NCBI RefSeq assembly: GCF_900109545.1
Contig: NZ_FOAP01000008.1
Location: forward strand, 62,001 to 126,000
DNA length: 64,000 nucleotides
Direction of reading: 5' to 3'
DNA from: Stigmatella aurantiaca
GTDB taxonomy: Bacteria; Myxococcota; Myxococcia; Myxococcales; Myxococcaceae
Shown here: positions 1-9,062 of the stretch, piece after piece
Layout of the letters: the number at the start of each line of letters is the position of its first letter
Position numbering within the stretch: position 1 is the first letter of the stretch
Position numbers and translations under genes: made by a program
Notes under the pieces: generated by a model
What the model saw: the letters and a program-made list of their open reading frames with translations, nothing else
What the model was told of the DNA's origin: nothing
Database searches by the model: none

Positions 1-849
1 AGCGGCGGGGTGGCCGCCTACCACCGCGATTACCGCGCCCCCGAGGAGGCGCCGCTGGATGAGGGGCAGCGCGCCTGGCTCCGGGACACCCTGCTGCCGC
101 GCAGCGAGGACGCCGCCTATGCCCTGCTGAGCCTGTCCGCCTTCCAGGCGCGCTACCAGGTGATGCGGGATGTGGACTCGTACGCGCTCTCGGAGGACTA
201 CCAGCTGGGGCACTCGGTCTTCGCCAGCGTCCGGTACGCGCCCCCGGTCTTTTCCTCCGCGGCGCACTACGCGGAGCTGGGCGTGGCGGCGCGCTACCGG
301 TGGCTGTGGGGGGATGCGCTCACCACGGTGGCGGCGGCCGCGGCCATCCGCCGCGCGCTCGGGGACGGAGGCGGGTGGACCAACCGGCGCTGGGCCACCG
401 AGGTGCAGCAGGTCTCCCCGCGCGTGCTGGGGGGCCGCTTCGTGGCGCGCGGCGTGCTGGACGTGAACATCGATGATCTGTTCGACCGGGTCACCCTGCT
501 GGGAGGAGGCAATGGGCTGCGCGGGGCGAGCCCGGATGCCTACTCCGGCAAGCGGATGCTCCTGGTGAACCTGGAGTACCGCACGGTGCCCGTCGTCTTC
601 CAGACGCTGCACCTGGGCGGGGTGCTCTTCTACGACGCGGGCTCCGCCTTCGACCGGCGGCCAAAGGTGGTGCACTCGGTGGGTCTGGGGGTCCGCTTCC
701 TGTTCCCGCAGTTCAACCTGTACCCGTTCCGGTTGGACTTCGGCTACGTGCTCAACGACACGATGCCCTCGGTGGGGCAGCGCTTCACGTTCAGCGGCGG
801 GCAGATCACCGACTACCGGCCCGGCTTCCTGGACTCGCCCCTGCGGTGA
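1..849 (+). CDS. Omp85/BamA-type surface antigen, C-terminal part (5' end outside window)
   Basis: The reading frame is already open at the first base, so the start lies upstream and only about 282 C-terminal residues are present. The glycine-rich segment GGGNGLRGASPDAYSGKRM, coded around 505-560, resembles the (V/L)RG(Y/F) loop of Omp85-superfamily barrels. It is followed by NLEYRTVP and FYDAGSAF, which are typical of the last strands of a D15/bacterial surface antigen barrel. The role would be an outer-membrane assembly or translocation pore, or a phospholipase-linked barrel. The POTRA or enzymatic N-terminus that would tell these apart is not in the window. The protein ends in Leu-Arg rather than a terminal aromatic residue. 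Confidence 0.7.
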   Translation, partial: SGGVAAYHRDYRAPEEAPLDEGQRAWLRDTLLPRSEDAAYALLSLSAFQARYQVMRDVDSYALSEDYQLGHSVFASVRYAPPVFSSAAHYAELGVAARYRWLWGDALTTVAAAAAIRRALGDGGGWTNRRWATEVQQVSPRVLGGRFVARGVLDVNIDDLFDRVTLLGGGNGLRGASPDAYSGKRMLLVNLEYRTVPVVFQTLHLGGVLFYDAGSAFDRRPKVVHSVGLGVRFLFPQFNLYPFRLDFGYVLNDTMPSVGQRFTFSGGQITDYRPGFLDSPLR

Positions 850-858
850 GCTCCGGCT

Positions 859-1968
859 TCAAGCGTCCGGCCGCCACAGCTCCCAGCTCGTCTCCGGAGG
901 CGCCTCGGGAGAAGGCGCGTGATTTCCCACGACGAGGAACGTGCCTGCGCCCACGGCCGCCAGCCGGTGGCCTGCCCGGGGCACCGCCAGCGGCTTTCCG
1001 AGAGACCAAGTGCGAGTCTCCGGATTCCAGATCTCCGCCACCGCCGTGGGCTCGGAGGTGCCCGTCACGAGCCCCCCGGACACCACCGCCCGTCCGTCCG
1101 GGAGCGCCGTCAGGGCGAAGGAGGACCGCGCCGAGGCCAGCGTCCCCGCGGCACTCCAGGTCCCGGTGCCGGGCTCCCACACTTCCGCGGTGGCAAGGAG
1201 CTGGCCCTGGTCCCAGCCGCCCACCACGAGGATGCGCTCCTCCGAGAGGGTGACCCCCTGGGCCTCATCGCGGGACTCCATCAAAGGGCCACTCGTCCGC
1301 CACAGCCGGCGCTCGGACTCCCACAGCTCGGTGGTCCGCGAGAGGGGCGGCGCGTAATGAGTGCCGTCGATGATGGCGAAGCCGAAGCCATTGTCCCGGC
1401 CGCCCGCGATGACCACCTGGCTGCCGCTCACACAGACCGGGCCGGTGTGGAAGATGCGAGCCGTCTGTCCGGCGGCCTCCCAGGCGCGGGCGCCCGGACG
1501 CAGCAGCTCGGCCCGCGTGCCGCGCTCCAGGTCATCGTCGTACTCGGAGCCCAGGACGAGCACCGCGCCATCCGGCAGCGTCACCGCGACGGGGCGGGCC
1601 CGGGCCTCGCGCAGCGGAGGGCCCTCCTGGAAGGCCTGGGTTCTGGGGTCCCAGAGCAGGGTGCTGTGCATCTCCATGATCTGGTCGGCCCGCCCGCCGA
1701 TGAGGAGCGCGCGCCCGTCCGGCAGCGTCACCGCCGCATGGTCATGCCTCGGGGAGGGCAAGGGGGCCAGGGGATGCCACGCCTCGGCCGAGGCGTCCCA
1801 GAACGCCGCGCCTCCCGTCGTCTGGCTCCTGGAGCCGATGCCGTCGGGGTGCCACTCGATGCCACCGGCCAGCAGGGCGCCCCCGGGGACGGCCGTCAGG
1901 CTGTAATTGTCGATCCAGATGCCAGCGTAGGGGATGCGTCGCGGGAGAGAGGAACGGCCAGCGCTCAT
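859..1968 (-). CDS. Kelch-repeat beta-propeller protein
   Basis: A 369-residue protein made almost entirely of kelch-type blades. Strand pairs ending in Gly-Gly recur roughly every 50 residues (LPDGRALLIGG, LSEERILVVGG, LPDGRAVVSGG), each followed by the W-x-P pattern of kelch repeats (for example ETRTWSLGKPL). About six blades can be counted, enough for a closed propeller. No convincing signal peptide or lipobox is seen at the chosen ATG, although kelch proteins of myxobacteria are often exported. Function is likely binding rather than catalysis, since no galactose-oxidase copper ligands were recognised. The gene is convergent with the Omp85 gene (9-base gap) and divergent from the HAD lipoprotein. 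Confidence 0.75.
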   Translation of the reverse strand: MSAGRSSLPRRIPYAGIWIDNYSLTAVPGGALLAGGIEWHPDGIGSRSQTTGGAAFWDASAEAWHPLAPLPSPRHDHAAVTLPDGRALLIGGRADQIMEMHSTLLWDPRTQAFQEGPPLREARARPVAVTLPDGAVLVLGSEYDDDLERGTRAELLRPGARAWEAAGQTARIFHTGPVCVSGSQVVIAGGRDNGFGFAIIDGTHYAPPLSRTTELWESERRLWRTSGPLMESRDEAQGVTLSEERILVVGGWDQGQLLATAEVWEPGTGTWSAAGTLASARSSFALTALPDGRAVVSGGLVTGTSEPTAVAEIWNPETRTWSLGKPLAVPRAGHRLAAVGAGTFLVVGNHAPSPEAPPETSWELWRPDA

Positions 1969-2085
1969 GCCTCATCGTATCCGATGTGGCGGGCCACACG
2001 GCGCCTGACACCCCGTCCTGGGGCCGGCTGGACCGCCTTCCGGGGACCTGGAACGATGACTCCAAACGCGGGGTTCCGGGAGCGG

Positions 2086-3387
2086 ATGATGGCTGCGAAG
2101 CAAGCGTGGGTGCGGATGGCGGTGGGCCCCCTGGCACTGGCCTGGGGCCTTGCCGGGTGTGGGGGAAACAAGACGGCGGTCTCCTGCCAGGTGTTGGATC
2201 CGGCGCTGCCCTGGTACGGCACCAACCGGACCCAGCTCGACGGGCTGATGAAGACCTACGGCCACTGCGCGGGAGCCTACGATGAGGCGAAGAAGCCCAT
2301 CGCCGCCTTCGATTGGGACAACACGGTCATCAAGAACGATGTCGGGGACGCCACCTTCTTCTACATGCTGGCGCACGATGAGGTGTTTCAGCCCCCGGGC
2401 AAGAACTGGCGCCTGACGAGCCACCTGCTGACGGGAGAGGCCGTCGCGGCGCTCGATGCCGCCTGCGGCGCCCTGGCCGAGGCGGGCACGCGCCTGCCGA
2501 CCTCCTCGAATCCGGCCTGTGCCCAGGAGCTGCTGTCCATCTACTCCGAGGCGAAGACCACCACGGGCCAGGCCGCGTGGGCGGGCTGGAACTACCGCCG
2601 CATGGAGCCCTCCTATGCCTGGTTCGCCCAATTGCTCGCGGGCCATACCCGGGCCGAGGTGAAGGCCCTGGCCGAGGCCGCGATGGCCGAGAACCTGCGC
2701 AATCCCATCGACGCGAAGCAGACGGTGGGCACCGCCTCGGTGACGCACTGGGTCCGGGTGCCGGATCAGATGAAGGACCTGCTGGCGAGCCTGCAGGCCA
2801 ACGGCTTCGACGTCTGGGTCGTGTCGGCCTCTCCCCAGGCGGTCGTCGAGCCCTGGGCCCAGTCGGTGGGCATCGATGCCAGCCACGTGATTGGCATCCG
2901 CACGCTCGAGGCCGGGGGCAGGCTCACCTCCAACCTGGAGGGCTGCGGCGACGTGCCGGATGGCACCAACGACGGCCAGGGCCAGGTCACGGGCAACAGC
3001 CTCATCACCTACATCGATGGCAAGCGGTGCTGGATCAACAAGGTGCTCTTCGGCGTCACGGGCGCCGAGGCGCTCCAGCCCAACCCCGACCTGAGCAAGC
3101 GCCCTCTGTTCGCCGCGGGGGACTCCGACACGGATCTGACCTTCATGCGGGATGCCACCGCGCTTCGCCTGGCCATCAACCGGAACAAGAAGGAGCTGAT
3201 GTGCAACGCCTACCGCAACGATGATGGGCGGTGGCTCATCAACCCCATGTTCCTCCAGCCGAGGCCGCAGCAGGCCGCGCCCTACGCGTGTGCGACGGCG
3301 GCGTGCAAGTCCGCGGACGGAGCGTCCATCCCGTGCACGGATGGGATGGGCGCCCTCATTCCCGACCAGACAGATACCGTCTTCTGA
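2086..3387 (+). CDS. Exported HAD-superfamily phosphatase-like lipoprotein
   Basis: A 433-residue protein with a hydrophobic leader ending in LAGC, a lipobox, so it should be a lipoprotein acting outside the cytoplasm. DWDNTVIKND at about residues 76-85 is HAD motif I (nucleophile and acid Asp). FAAGDSDTDLTFM at about residue 346 is the Asp-rich motif IV that binds Mg2+. WVVSASPQAVVEPWA is the motif II region and resembles phosphoserine-phosphatase-like HADs. The expected activity is phosphomonoester hydrolysis in the periplasm, with unknown substrate. ATG 2086 and 2089 follow CGGGAGCGG. ATG 2056 is in frame and would only lengthen the leader. The frame stays open far upstream over the kelch gene, but that part is antisense noise. 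Confidence 0.8.
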   Translation: MMAAKQAWVRMAVGPLALAWGLAGCGGNKTAVSCQVLDPALPWYGTNRTQLDGLMKTYGHCAGAYDEAKKPIAAFDWDNTVIKNDVGDATFFYMLAHDEVFQPPGKNWRLTSHLLTGEAVAALDAACGALAEAGTRLPTSSNPACAQELLSIYSEAKTTTGQAAWAGWNYRRMEPSYAWFAQLLAGHTRAEVKALAEAAMAENLRNPIDAKQTVGTASVTHWVRVPDQMKDLLASLQANGFDVWVVSASPQAVVEPWAQSVGIDASHVIGIRTLEAGGRLTSNLEGCGDVPDGTNDGQGQVTGNSLITYIDGKRCWINKVLFGVTGAEALQPNPDLSKRPLFAAGDSDTDLTFMRDATALRLAINRNKKELMCNAYRNDDGRWLINPMFLQPRPQQAAPYACATAACKSADGASIPCTDGMGALIPDQTDTVF

Positions 3388-3408
3388 GCGGCGCGAAGGG
3401 CCAGGAGC

Positions 3409-5010
3409 TCACCACGAGGTGTGGCGGTAGTCCTTGAAGAAGTTGCCCCAGGCGCCGTGGCCCGAGTTGACGGCCATGAAGACGGGGTCCACCACGCGGG
3501 CGGCCCCGTCCACGATGTCCAGCGGCGGGTGGAAGTCGAACTCCTCCTGCTTGCGCTGGGCGTGGAGGATGGGGTCCTCGTCCGTCACCCAGCCCGTGTC
3601 CACGGCGTTCATGAAGATGCCGTCCCGCGCGTAGTCGCCCGCGGAGGTGAGCGTCATCATGTTCAGCGCGGCCTTGGCCATGTTGGTGTGGGGGTGCTTG
3701 TCCGTCTTCTTTCCCCGCGAGAAGCTGCCCTCCATCGCCGACACGTTCACGATGTGGCCCATGCGCGAGCGGTTGCGCAGCATCAGCGGCTTGAGCTTGC
3801 CGCAGAGGATGAAGGGGGCCACCGCGTTCACCAGGTGCACCTCCAGCATCTCGGCGGTCGCCACCTCCGCCAGCCGCAGCCGCCACGAGTTCACCTCGCG
3901 CAGATCGACCTGTTGCAGGTCCGCGTCCAGCCGCCCCTCGGGGAAGAGCCGCCGCGTGTCCCCCTCCTGTTCGAGGGCATAGGGCACCAGCGACAGGGCC
4001 GCCGAGGAGTGCAGGCCGAGGGCCGGGTCCGCGCTGCTCCAGGTGATGGCGGTGCCCGGGGCTCCCGCCTCCAGGGCGGGCTGAACCCTCGCCAGGCATT
4101 GCAGGTGCTCCGCGAGCAGCGGGGCGCACGCCTGGGGCAGGGCGCTCACGGGCAGCAGCTCCTTGGCGAGCAGGTGGGCATAGAAGCCCGGCGGCCGGCG
4201 GACGGTCTGGGCCGCGTTGTTGATCAAGATGTCCAGGCGGTCATACGTCTGGTCCATGTAGCGCGCGAAGAGCTCCACGCTGGGCGCGTGCCGCAGATCC
4301 AACCCGTGGACGTGCAGGCGGTGGCCCCAATCGGAGAAGTCCGGCTCCCGGGCATAGCGCTCGGCGGCGTCGTTCGGGAAGCGCGTGGTGGCGATCACCC
4401 GGGCCCCGGCGCGCAGCAGCATCAGTGAGGCCTGAAAGCCAATCTTCACCCGTGCCCCGGTGATGAGCGCCACCTGGCCGTCCAGCGGGGCCGTCTGGAA
4501 GCGCTTGGCGTAGTTGAAGTCGGCACACGGCGGGCACATGGAGTCGTAGAAGAAGTGAATGCGCCGGAACTCCTCCTTGCACACGTAGCAATGGCGGGGG
4601 TTCTCCAGCAGTTGCTCTGGTCCCTGGGTCTCGCTGGGAAGCTGCGGTGGGGGGGCCTGGAAGACCGGTGCCTGGCGCAGGGTGCGGATCTTGGTCGAGG
4701 CGCGGACGAGCTGGTCCTTCTTGCGCTTGACCTGCTTCTCCTCCTTGCGCAGCGACTTGACGAGGCGTGCCCGGACGTCGCGCTCGGGAAGGACGACCTT
4801 GCCCGCGGCGCTGAGCAGGGCAATCCGGTCCGGTTCGGGAAGCCGGAGCAGGAGCCGGCGGTCCGCCACGATGGCCTCCAGGAGCTGTGCGCAGCGGCGC
4901 ACCTCTTCCAGGTCGAGGGCCGGGGGCGGCGGAGAATCCGGGACAGGGGCCGGGGGCAGAGGGGAATCCGAGACAGGGGCCGGGACAGGAAGAGAATCGA
5001 AGGTGCTCAT
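3409..5010 (-). CDS. SDR-family protein with N-terminal coiled-coil and zinc ribbon
   Basis: A 533-residue protein. Residues about 30-115 are charged and helical (KSLRKEEKQVKRKKDQL). They are followed by a four-cysteine element, CYVC then CPPC 19 residues later, probably a zinc ribbon. From about residue 175 there is a short-chain dehydrogenase/reductase fold with the cofactor motif LITGARVKIG, an ILINNAAQT strand and NVSAMEG carrying the active-site Ser. The usual YxxxK is replaced: the lysine is in TNMAKAALNMM, where Thr occupies the Tyr position. The chemistry may therefore be altered or lost. The family is recognisable as an SDR, but its substrate is not. It is divergent from mrdA across a 110-base gap that must hold both promoters. 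Confidence 0.75.
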   Translation of the reverse strand: MSTFDSLPVPAPVSDSPLPPAPVPDSPPPPALDLEEVRRCAQLLEAIVADRRLLLRLPEPDRIALLSAAGKVVLPERDVRARLVKSLRKEEKQVKRKKDQLVRASTKIRTLRQAPVFQAPPPQLPSETQGPEQLLENPRHCYVCKEEFRRIHFFYDSMCPPCADFNYAKRFQTAPLDGQVALITGARVKIGFQASLMLLRAGARVIATTRFPNDAAERYAREPDFSDWGHRLHVHGLDLRHAPSVELFARYMDQTYDRLDILINNAAQTVRRPPGFYAHLLAKELLPVSALPQACAPLLAEHLQCLARVQPALEAGAPGTAITWSSADPALGLHSSAALSLVPYALEQEGDTRRLFPEGRLDADLQQVDLREVNSWRLRLAEVATAEMLEVHLVNAVAPFILCGKLKPLMLRNRSRMGHIVNVSAMEGSFSRGKKTDKHPHTNMAKAALNMMTLTSAGDYARDGIFMNAVDTGWVTDEDPILHAQRKQEEFDFHPPLDIVDGAARVVDPVFMAVNSGHGAWGNFFKDYRHTSW

Positions 5011-5120
5011 CGCGGTTCAGTGCATAGCCCGAGGCTGGCTCATCTGGAAAGCCGGCTCGGCCGCACGGTGGGGGGGCTGGCCTTGCCTCCTCACGGTGGT
5101 AGGCTGGTGGGGGACTGACG

Positions 5121-7121
5121 ATGGCACCCCCGACGCTGGGAAACACGCCCCCGGGCAGAGAACTCAAACGGCGCTTCCTGTTCCTGGGACTGGCGATGGT
5201 GGGCGGTATGGTGCTGCTGGCCATGCAGCTCTACCGGCTCCAGCTCATCCGCGGCGAGGAGTATGCCGCCAAGAGCGTGGCCAACTTCGTCAAGGAGGTC
5301 CGCCTCCGGGCCGATCGCGGCGTCATCAAGGACGTGCGCGGCACCATCCTGGTGGACAGCCGCCCCTCCTTCGATGTGTTCCTCACCCCGGCCTTCTGCA
5401 CGAACTGCTTCGAGCAGGTCATCCCGAAGTTGGCCGAGCTGCTCGCGCTGGAGGCCGACCAGCGCCAGAAGGTGGAGGACCAGGTCCGCGCCGCCCGCCG
5501 CAGCGCGCCATTCCAGCCGCTCTCCATCCGGGTGGACCTGTCGCGCGACGAGCTGGACCGGCTCAACGCCCGGCTCGATGTCCTGGACGGTGTGGAAGTG
5601 GTGCCGGTGCCGCACCGCAACTACCGCGCCGGCACGGTGCTCTCGCACGTGCTCGGCTACATGAACGAGATCAACCAGGACGAGCTGGCACGGCTCAACG
5701 CCGATGGCGCCCGGTACGCCCTGGGCGACTACATCGGCCGCCGGGGCCTGGAGCGCTACTTCGAGTCCCGGCTTCGCGGGGTGGATGGGGTGCGCAAGCA
5801 GGTGGTGAACGCGCGCGGCCAGACCATCGAGGAGCTGAACGACATGCTCGGTGAGAACTCGGTGGTGCCCCCGCAGGCCGGTGGCAACGTCGTGCTCTCG
5901 CTCGACATGCGGTTGCAGGAAGCCGCCGAGCAGGCTTTCCCAGGCGTGGCGGGCGCGGTGGTGGCCATCGACGTGAACACCGGCTTCATCCGCGCGCTGG
6001 TGTCCCGGCCGGGCTTTGACCCGAACCTGCTCACCGGCCGCATCACCCCGGCGCAGATGGCGGCACTGGCGAAGGATCCGCTCCAGCCGATGATCAACCG
6101 CGTGGCCGCCAACCACTACAGCCCGGGCTCCACCTTCAAGGTCGTCACCGCGCTGGCCGCCTACAAGTCGGGCCTCTTCCGGCCGGAGACGGTGGTGCAC
6201 TGCCCCGGCGGCTACACCCTCGGAGGCCATACCTGGCGCTGCCACAAGGACAGCGGTCACGGTCCGGTGAATGGCTTACTGGCGATGCAGTACTCGTGCA
6301 ACACCTGGTTCTACAAGGTCGCCGACACCCTGGGGCTGGACCCTATCGCCGACATGGGCAAGGCCCTGGGCCTGGGCAGCCCCACCGGGATTGCGGTCCT
6401 GGCCGAGGTGCCGGGCATCATGCCCAGCACCGCCTACCATGACCGGCTTTCGCCGGGCGGCTACTCCAAGGGCATGGCGCTCAACAGCTCGGTCGGCCAG
6501 GGCGATGACAACGTGACGCCGCTGCAGCTGGCGCTCGTGTACGCCTCCCTGGCCAATGGCGGCACGCTGTACAAGCCGCAGCTCGTGCAGCGCATCGAGG
6601 ATCTGGACGGCAACGTCATCGAGGCGTTCCAGCCGCAGGTGGTGCGCAAGGTGAACATCAACGCGGCGCACCTCAAGGCGGTCATCGAATCGCTGATGGC
6701 GGTGGTGAACGAGCCCGGCGGCACCGCCTACCGCCAGCGCCTGCCGGACATCAAGGTCGCGGGCAAGACGGGCACCGCGCAGGTCGTCACGCTGGGCGCG
6801 GTGCGGCTCAAGACGCACCAGATGGAGTTCTTCTCGCGGCACCACGCCTGGCTGGCGTCCTTCGCGCCCGCGGAGGCCCCGGAGCTCGCCGTGGTGGTGC
6901 TCAACGAGCACGGCGGGCTCGGCGGCCTGGACGCGGCGCCCACGGGCATGGCCGTCATCCAGAAGTACTTCGACCTGAAGGCGCAGGATGAAGTCTCACC
7001 GCCGCCGCGGGCCAACCAGCCCTACACGCCCGGGCAGGCTCCCGCGCGGGTCCAGGGGTGGGCCCCCGTCTCCCAGACGCCGGTGGCCCCGGACCTGCGC
7101 GAGGCGTCCGCGATTCACTGA
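5121..7121 (+). CDS. mrdA: Penicillin-binding protein 2, transpeptidase
   Basis: A 666-residue class B PBP that cross-links peptidoglycan during cell elongation. One membrane anchor lies at about residues 15-35 (FLFLGLAMVGGMVLLAMQL), with the rest periplasmic. The PBP dimerisation domain with GVIKDVRGTIL follows, then the transpeptidase triad: S337-TFK340 (YSPGSTFK), S392-C-N394 and K549-TG. All three catalytic boxes are intact and the length is normal for PBP2. The ATG at 5121 follows GGTGGGGGA. The usual partners rodA and mreBCD are not next to it, so it is a stand-alone copy here. Its stop overlaps the 3' end of the convergent barrel gene by 7 bases. Confidence 0.93.
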   Translation: MAPPTLGNTPPGRELKRRFLFLGLAMVGGMVLLAMQLYRLQLIRGEEYAAKSVANFVKEVRLRADRGVIKDVRGTILVDSRPSFDVFLTPAFCTNCFEQVIPKLAELLALEADQRQKVEDQVRAARRSAPFQPLSIRVDLSRDELDRLNARLDVLDGVEVVPVPHRNYRAGTVLSHVLGYMNEINQDELARLNADGARYALGDYIGRRGLERYFESRLRGVDGVRKQVVNARGQTIEELNDMLGENSVVPPQAGGNVVLSLDMRLQEAAEQAFPGVAGAVVAIDVNTGFIRALVSRPGFDPNLLTGRITPAQMAALAKDPLQPMINRVAANHYSPGSTFKVVTALAAYKSGLFRPETVVHCPGGYTLGGHTWRCHKDSGHGPVNGLLAMQYSCNTWFYKVADTLGLDPIADMGKALGLGSPTGIAVLAEVPGIMPSTAYHDRLSPGGYSKGMALNSSVGQGDDNVTPLQLALVYASLANGGTLYKPQLVQRIEDLDGNVIEAFQPQVVRKVNINAAHLKAVIESLMAVVNEPGGTAYRQRLPDIKVAGKTGTAQVVTLGAVRLKTHQMEFFSRHHAWLASFAPAEAPELAVVVLNEHGGLGGLDAAPTGMAVIQKYFDLKAQDEVSPPPRANQPYTPGQAPARVQGWAPVSQTPVAPDLREASAIH

Positions 7122-8146
7122 GGGGAGTTCATGTTGTTCGGGGACAGCTCGGGCTGGACCCGGGGGCCGGGGCCCAGCTCGAAGACGAGGCCCACCTGGA
7201 CGAGGTTGACCCGCTGGAGAAAGAGGATGTTGTAGTAGTCCTGGCCCCGGACGTAGCGGACGAATCCTCCGAAGCCCGCCCCCCAGCGCGGGAGCGCGGC
7301 GGCCTCCAGGCTCATCGTCCACGGCTGGTGGGGGCTCTCCCCGTAGGGGGTGCTGAAGTTGCCCTCCAGGCGGAAGCGATGGCCGAACCAGATCCGCCCC
7401 AGCAGGAACCCCAGGCCCGCGTGCCCGTCCCCATAAACCTCGCGCATCTCGGGGGTGATGCCGCCGATGGCCACCGAGGAGTTGTGCTCGATGAAGGCAT
7501 TGGCCCCGAAGCTCCACATGGAGTTGCGCCGCAGGTCGACATGGGTGAGCAGCCGCCCGTAGGCCTCCAGGCGCACGAAGTTCGTGGAGAAGTCGCCGGA
7601 GAGTTCGTTGAGGGGCAGGTGGCCCTCGGTGGAGGCGCAGCCCTCCTCGGGGGACTGGTTGGCGTAGAAACACCCGGCCTGGCCATTGGAGTAGTGGCCC
7701 ACCACGAGGTTGAGCAGGCCAATGCGCACCCAGGAGGGAAGCTCCTGGCCTTCCGAAGGGGGCCGCCACAGGTGGGCCACCTGCAGGGTCAGCTTGGGCA
7801 TGAACGAGGGCGGGATGACGGGGCTCGACTCCTGCGCCAGCATGCGCAGGCGGATGTTCGGGGTGATGATCGCGCTGATGATGTACTCCCCGAGCCCTGG
7901 GAGGACCTGGCCGATGTGCACCTGGGGCAGGAAGAGGTTGGGCGCGACCTGGCCCTCGAAGACGAGCCGCGAGGGCTCCGGCTCTCCCTCCCGCCGGATG
8001 CGGTTGGGCGAGACGAAGACGTACGAGCGGTCCAGGCCGGCGTTGAAGGGCGTGTCCAGCTCGAACCGGGCGCTGGCGTGCGCCTCGGGGACCAGGCCAA
8101 GTAGGACGAGGAGGAAAAGGAAGGGGGTATGGGCAACGCGGGACAT
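7115..8146 (-). CDS. Outer-membrane beta-barrel protein with HxSNG motif
   Basis: A 343-residue protein with a clear signal peptide (FLFLLVLLGLVPEAHA, cleavage near residue 25). The body alternates polar and hydrophobic residues as in a beta-barrel, and strands end in aromatics. VVGHYSNGQAG near residue 190 fits the H-x-S-N-G active-site element of outer-membrane phospholipase A, and STNFVRLEAYGR follows some 35 residues later. The third catalytic position of OMPLA is not placed with confidence, so phospholipase activity is only a suggestion. A generic outer-membrane barrel is the safe call. It starts 11 bases after the exported oxidoreductase-fold gene and probably shares its transcript. Confidence 0.6.
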   Translation of the reverse strand: MSRVAHTPFLFLLVLLGLVPEAHASARFELDTPFNAGLDRSYVFVSPNRIRREGEPEPSRLVFEGQVAPNLFLPQVHIGQVLPGLGEYIISAIITPNIRLRMLAQESSPVIPPSFMPKLTLQVAHLWRPPSEGQELPSWVRIGLLNLVVGHYSNGQAGCFYANQSPEEGCASTEGHLPLNELSGDFSTNFVRLEAYGRLLTHVDLRRNSMWSFGANAFIEHNSSVAIGGITPEMREVYGDGHAGLGFLLGRIWFGHRFRLEGNFSTPYGESPHQPWTMSLEAAALPRWGAGFGGFVRYVRGQDYYNILFLQRVNLVQVGLVFELGPGPRVQPELSPNNMNSPQ

Positions 8147-8157
8147 GGGTTTTCCTT

Positions 8158-8925
8158 TTAATCCGGAATGCCCAATTGTTTGCGGAGTTCCTCGGCCGTC
8201 AGCACCCGCGTGTAGACCGAGGTCCCCACGTCGAAGTCCTTGGCCCGCTCCAGGCCGCCCACGATGACCGGCTCGAAGCCGGCCGCCTTGACCAGCTCGG
8301 CCGCGGCCTTCAGGGCGTGCGTGTCATCGCTGGCCAGGGGCACGGCGGCCAGGGGGCCCTCCCGGCCCGCCTGGCTGTTGAGGTCCACGGCGCTGATGGC
8401 GTTGAAGGCGCGCACGAGCTTCACCCCGGGCAGCAGGGCCTTCGAGGTTTCGCCCGTTCCCTTGCGGCGCGCCTCCTCGGCCATCGGCCCGTCCCGTTGG
8501 GGATAGGGATTGCCGGTCTCCAGGACGATCTTCCCCGCGAGCTCCTTGGCGTAGTCGCGGCCGATCTGCGGCAGGGCCCCATAGGGCACCGCGATGAGCA
8601 CGGCGTCGCCGTACGCCGCGGCCTCCCGCGGGGTGCCGGTGCGGGCCTTGCGGCCGAGCTGCTGCGCCAGGGGCTTGAGCTGCTCCGGGTGGCGCGAGGA
8701 GAGCATCACCTCGTAGCCCGCCTTGACCCAGAGCCGGGCCAGGCTGCCGCCGACCTTCCCGGAGCCGATGATGCCGATCTTCCGGAGCTTGACGGTCTCG
8801 GCGGGGGCTTTCGCGGGGGCGGTCTTGCCCGTGGCGTGCGCGGAGGGCACGGGCAGGAAAATCAAGGCCAGGGCGGAGGCGAGGCCGAGGAGCCCCGCGG
8901 TCCGGGGTCGCGCTGCGCTGTTCAT
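8158..8925 (-). CDS. NADP/F420-dependent oxidoreductase-fold protein with signal peptide
   Basis: A 255-residue protein. Residues 1-31 form a Sec-type leader (LLGLASALALIFLPVPSAHA). Residues about 48-250 are a Rossmann domain of the F420-dependent NADP reductase family (F420_oxidored): KIGIIGSGKVGGSLARLW is the GxGxxG dinucleotide site, SSRHPE is the phosphate-recognition turn, and LIAVPYGALPQI and VRAFNAISA are family-typical. These proteins are normally cytoplasmic, so an exported copy is odd; it would need cofactor in the periplasm or be used for binding. It is the first gene of a two-gene unit with the barrel protein downstream. Confidence 0.75.
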   Translation of the reverse strand: MNSAARPRTAGLLGLASALALIFLPVPSAHATGKTAPAKAPAETVKLRKIGIIGSGKVGGSLARLWVKAGYEVMLSSRHPEQLKPLAQQLGRKARTGTPREAAAYGDAVLIAVPYGALPQIGRDYAKELAGKIVLETGNPYPQRDGPMAEEARRKGTGETSKALLPGVKLVRAFNAISAVDLNSQAGREGPLAAVPLASDDTHALKAAAELVKAAGFEPVIVGGLERAKDFDVGTSVYTRVLTAEELRKQLGIPD

Positions 8926-9038
8926 GAAAACCTCATTCCCGCATCACGGGCGGCGGTCAAGAACTTGAGAGGGCCTTCGTACCGAAGGCCTTCCGTTCGC
9001 CGTGTGCGCCCGTGCGCGGGTGAGGTGGGTGCCGCGAG

Positions 9039-9055
9039 CCCCGGCGAAGCCGGGG
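9039..9055 (-). terminator. Short GC stem-loop after the LysM-GH19 gene
   Basis: A 7-base-pair stem (CCCCGGC / GCCGGGG) with a GAA loop lies 8 bases past the stop of the GH19 gene on the minus strand. No T-run follows, so intrinsic termination is uncertain. Confidence 0.35.
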
Positions 9056-9062
9056 GCGGACT

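Noticed and set aside
919-2085. Long upstream extension of the HAD lipoprotein frame (open from 919)
   Set aside because: It is antisense to the well-supported kelch gene, has biased noise composition and would bury the lipobox leader.
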